From Paralvinella palmiformis (taxonomy: Eukaryota > Annelida > Polychaeta > Terebellida > Alvinellidae): a DNA stretch of 64,000 bases. Numbering within the stretch: position 1 is the first letter of the stretch; the number at the start of each line of letters is the position of its first letter. The stretch spans positions 94,501 through 158,500 of the forward strand of contig JAODUP010000418.1 in the NCBI GenBank assembly GCA_025642065.1, in the 5' to 3' direction. This document shows, one piece after another, positions 62,901 through 64,000 of the stretch. The position numbers and the translations under genes were made by a program. The notes under the pieces were generated by a model. It did not search any database and had not been told where the DNA came from. It saw nothing but the letters and a program-made list of their open reading frames with translations.

Positions 62901-63545
62901 TCGAGTATACTGATAATTAATATAAAAAGTGTGTCTTCACTTGTTATTCTCCATTCAAGTCCATCATAAATGGTATCTCCTGGCATGCACACACACACAC
63001 ACACACACACTTAGACCCTTTAGTTTTATAATAACATTAAAACAGACCTACATCCTAGACACAAAGCAAGAATGAATAGAAACAGATTACTCATGAAATG
63101 GATCTTTGCTTCCAATAAGATTAGCTAACAAAGTGCACATTAAAATAATATTTGCGAAATTAGTCTATCTATCTTGTTTGACAAATTAGAAAAACACTTT
63201 TTTATATAAAGTACACTGGCCCCAATTCATTGGTATATCATAGAATTCTATCATTGTTCATAAATATGTTTTCATTGCCAGATGGCAGCACATTAAAGGC
63301 TGTTACAGTACATGGGCAATTTGTCAGGTGGTGATAAATGATGTCTGGTTTATGAAACAATGTCCATTTTTAGGTTACTACACACCAGTCTCCGTTGGTA
63401 TTCATAGAATAATCAGATGTTTTATTTAACAAACTGATACTATTAATCCAACATATTACTTTTAATAGCTAACTCACTATTATGTGTGGCTGTTGTGGAC
63501 CCATTTCCACCTGAACGTCTCCATACCAGAATGTGGAGGTAGGTT
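53987..63545 (-). CDS. TBC1D20: TBC1D20, Rab1 GTPase-activating protein (start codon not located)
   Basis: An ER-anchored TBC-domain GAP that stimulates GTP hydrolysis by Rab1 (family knowledge). Exons high to low: 63545-63478 (tentative), 62182-62000, 60832-60752, 59142-58956, 57028-56927, 56838-56697, 55415-55234, 54194-53987 (TAG). All are phase-compatible; about 384 codons, and human TBC1D20 is 403. Matching blocks: KMAWPTLLEVDVDNIPA, YQQVVLDVNRSLKRFPP, ELHYYQGYHDIVVTFLLVLG, ETGTVFALSWLITWFGHVL, HIVRLYDFFIACHPLMPIY, RRAGDLHIQFPPESLAQEA. The catalytic Arg finger is in LDVNRS and the Gln finger in YYQGYHD. The last exon carries a Lys/Ala-rich linker and a hydrophobic tail (LTFWTITAVVSAAAFAM) fitting a C-terminal membrane anchor. 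The exon at 63545-63478 has fitting phase and borders (GTGAGT donor) but sits in the poorly conserved N-terminus. The initiator Met is upstream or outside the window. Confidence 0.95.
54362..54703. repeat. 27-bp minisatellite in the last TBC1D20 intron
   Basis: About 13 tandem copies of CATAACTGGTTACTAAATCA plus TAACAGT, with variant units (ATAATGGT at the start, some shortened). It lies between the final two exons of TBC1D20. Because 27 is a multiple of three, it reads through as an open repeat of nine residues on the minus strand, which is an artefact of the repeat. Confidence 0.93.
57166..58081. mobile_element. pogo/mariner-like non-autonomous DNA transposon
   Basis: Left end CTGTATATACTCGCGTACAA, right end (reverse complement) CCATATATACTCGAGTATAA; the TIRs carry the TATACTCG-GTA-AAGTC core. 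TA at 57164-57165 and 58082-58083 gives the dinucleotide duplication of Tc1/mariner-type elements. The interior contains two diverged direct copies of about 250 bp sharing TCACCAAACTG, TATTTGGATCTCA and CTTTATGTAATA. No transposase. TBC1D20 intron between exons 59142-58956 and 57028-56927. Confidence 0.85.
59825..59905 (+). mobile_element. SINE family A, 3' fragment (copy 7)
   Basis: CTCGCCTCATTACCGGCAGA to GCACAAAAGTGGCC matches the 3' half of family A; the tRNA-like head is absent. Confidence 0.7.
62495..62716 (-). mobile_element. tRNA-derived SINE family B, copy 4
   Basis: Minus-strand head ACCTCTATGGCCTATTGGGT, B box GAGGTTCGCATCC, then TAGTAGGGGGAGTTTTTCAT and TATTGTAAATTCTGAATTAA. Closest relative is the 11.0-kb copy. 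Confidence 0.8.
62720..63470. other. TBC1D20 intron sequence, no feature assigned
   Basis: Contains a (CA)n run at 62987-63010 and AT-rich sequence only. Confidence 0.5.
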
Positions 63546-64000
63546 CTGATTATAAATCATTATTTACTTATCAGGTAAATCCACAAAATTTGGAAATATA
63601 TCCAAACAAATAATTTCTTCATTTAAAAGAAGAAAGTGGTTCAACAATTGCCATAAACATATGGCCAAAAAGAGCAGAAATTAGACAGATCCACTGAAAA
63701 TAATATTATCTGAAAAAAGAAATAGTTTGCTTTATTTATGACAATATTTGCAAAACTGCCACAGTGTCATCTCTAGGTCATCTGCTTTAGTGTTTTGTAT
63801 CATGTTAATATAAATGGTGAAATAATGCAGGTATACCATGAAATATTCCTTTCTTTGGTTTAAATCACTTTTATTACCAAACTAACCTCAAAATGTTAGA
63901 TTTTTTTCTTCTTTTTTAATTAACCTAACTGCTAATAAAAGATTAAAAAGTCCAAATTAATCACAATGATCACTAGTCATAAGGCAAACATGACCCATTT

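Noticed and set aside
1..64000. CRISPR arrays, operons or phage-type modules
   Set aside because: The window is clearly eukaryotic with spliced genes; the tandem repeats seen are micro- and minisatellites without spacers.

Overview
The window is a piece of an animal nuclear genome, AT-rich, with many short exons, introns of roughly 0.1-3 kb, and dense transposon debris. The proteins resemble the human orthologues closely, while the tRNA-derived SINEs, hAT MITEs and CR1/L2-like LINEs do not look vertebrate. A marine invertebrate, most likely a mollusc or other lophotrochozoan, is my best guess; the phylum is an inference.

Four host genes can be reconstructed exon by exon. (1) VAC14, minus strand, 18055 down to 1684 and continuing off the left edge: 15 exons encoding the HEAT-repeat scaffold of the PIKfyve/FIG4 lipid kinase complex. 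(2) HSBP1, minus strand, 33765-29701: three exons encoding a 73-residue heat-shock-factor-binding coiled coil. (3) FBXO15-like, plus strand, 38963-50059: 15 exons, 552 codons plus stop, an SCF-type F-box protein. (4) TBC1D20, minus strand, 63545-53987: eight exons seen (the first tentative), the Rab1 GAP with a C-terminal membrane anchor; its start codon was not located. FBXO15 and TBC1D20 converge on a gene-free stretch of about 4 kb. The four act in unrelated pathways (endolysosomal PI(3,5)P2, heat-shock response, ubiquitin ligation, ER-Golgi Rab1 control), so there is no functional cluster.

Between and inside the genes lie: LINE reverse-transcriptase remnants (11.6-12.96, 18.4-19.9, 23.15-24.56, 25.5-26.1 and 39.6-40.6 kb); a hAT transposase remnant with a possible terminal repeat (36.1-37.5 kb); four families of hAT-type MITEs, three of them with 8-bp target duplications; one pogo/mariner-like non-autonomous element; at least four tRNA-derived SINE families, several copies with target-site duplications; a degraded THAP-domain/P-element-like locus (20.5-21.7 kb); a 27-bp minisatellite; and many dinucleotide microsatellites.

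The most striking signal is in HSBP1. Its second intron has an AT-AC minor-spliceosome (U12) structure: 5' site ATATCCTTT, branch site TCCTTAAC, terminal AC. Only this splice restores the conserved protein. Two VAC14 introns also begin GTATCCTTG and look like U12 GT-AG introns. A second good observation is that a LINE and a tRNA SINE in this window share a 3' tail of about 55 bp, which points to the LINE family that mobilises the SINE. I saw no CRISPR array, operon or other unknown multi-gene system.
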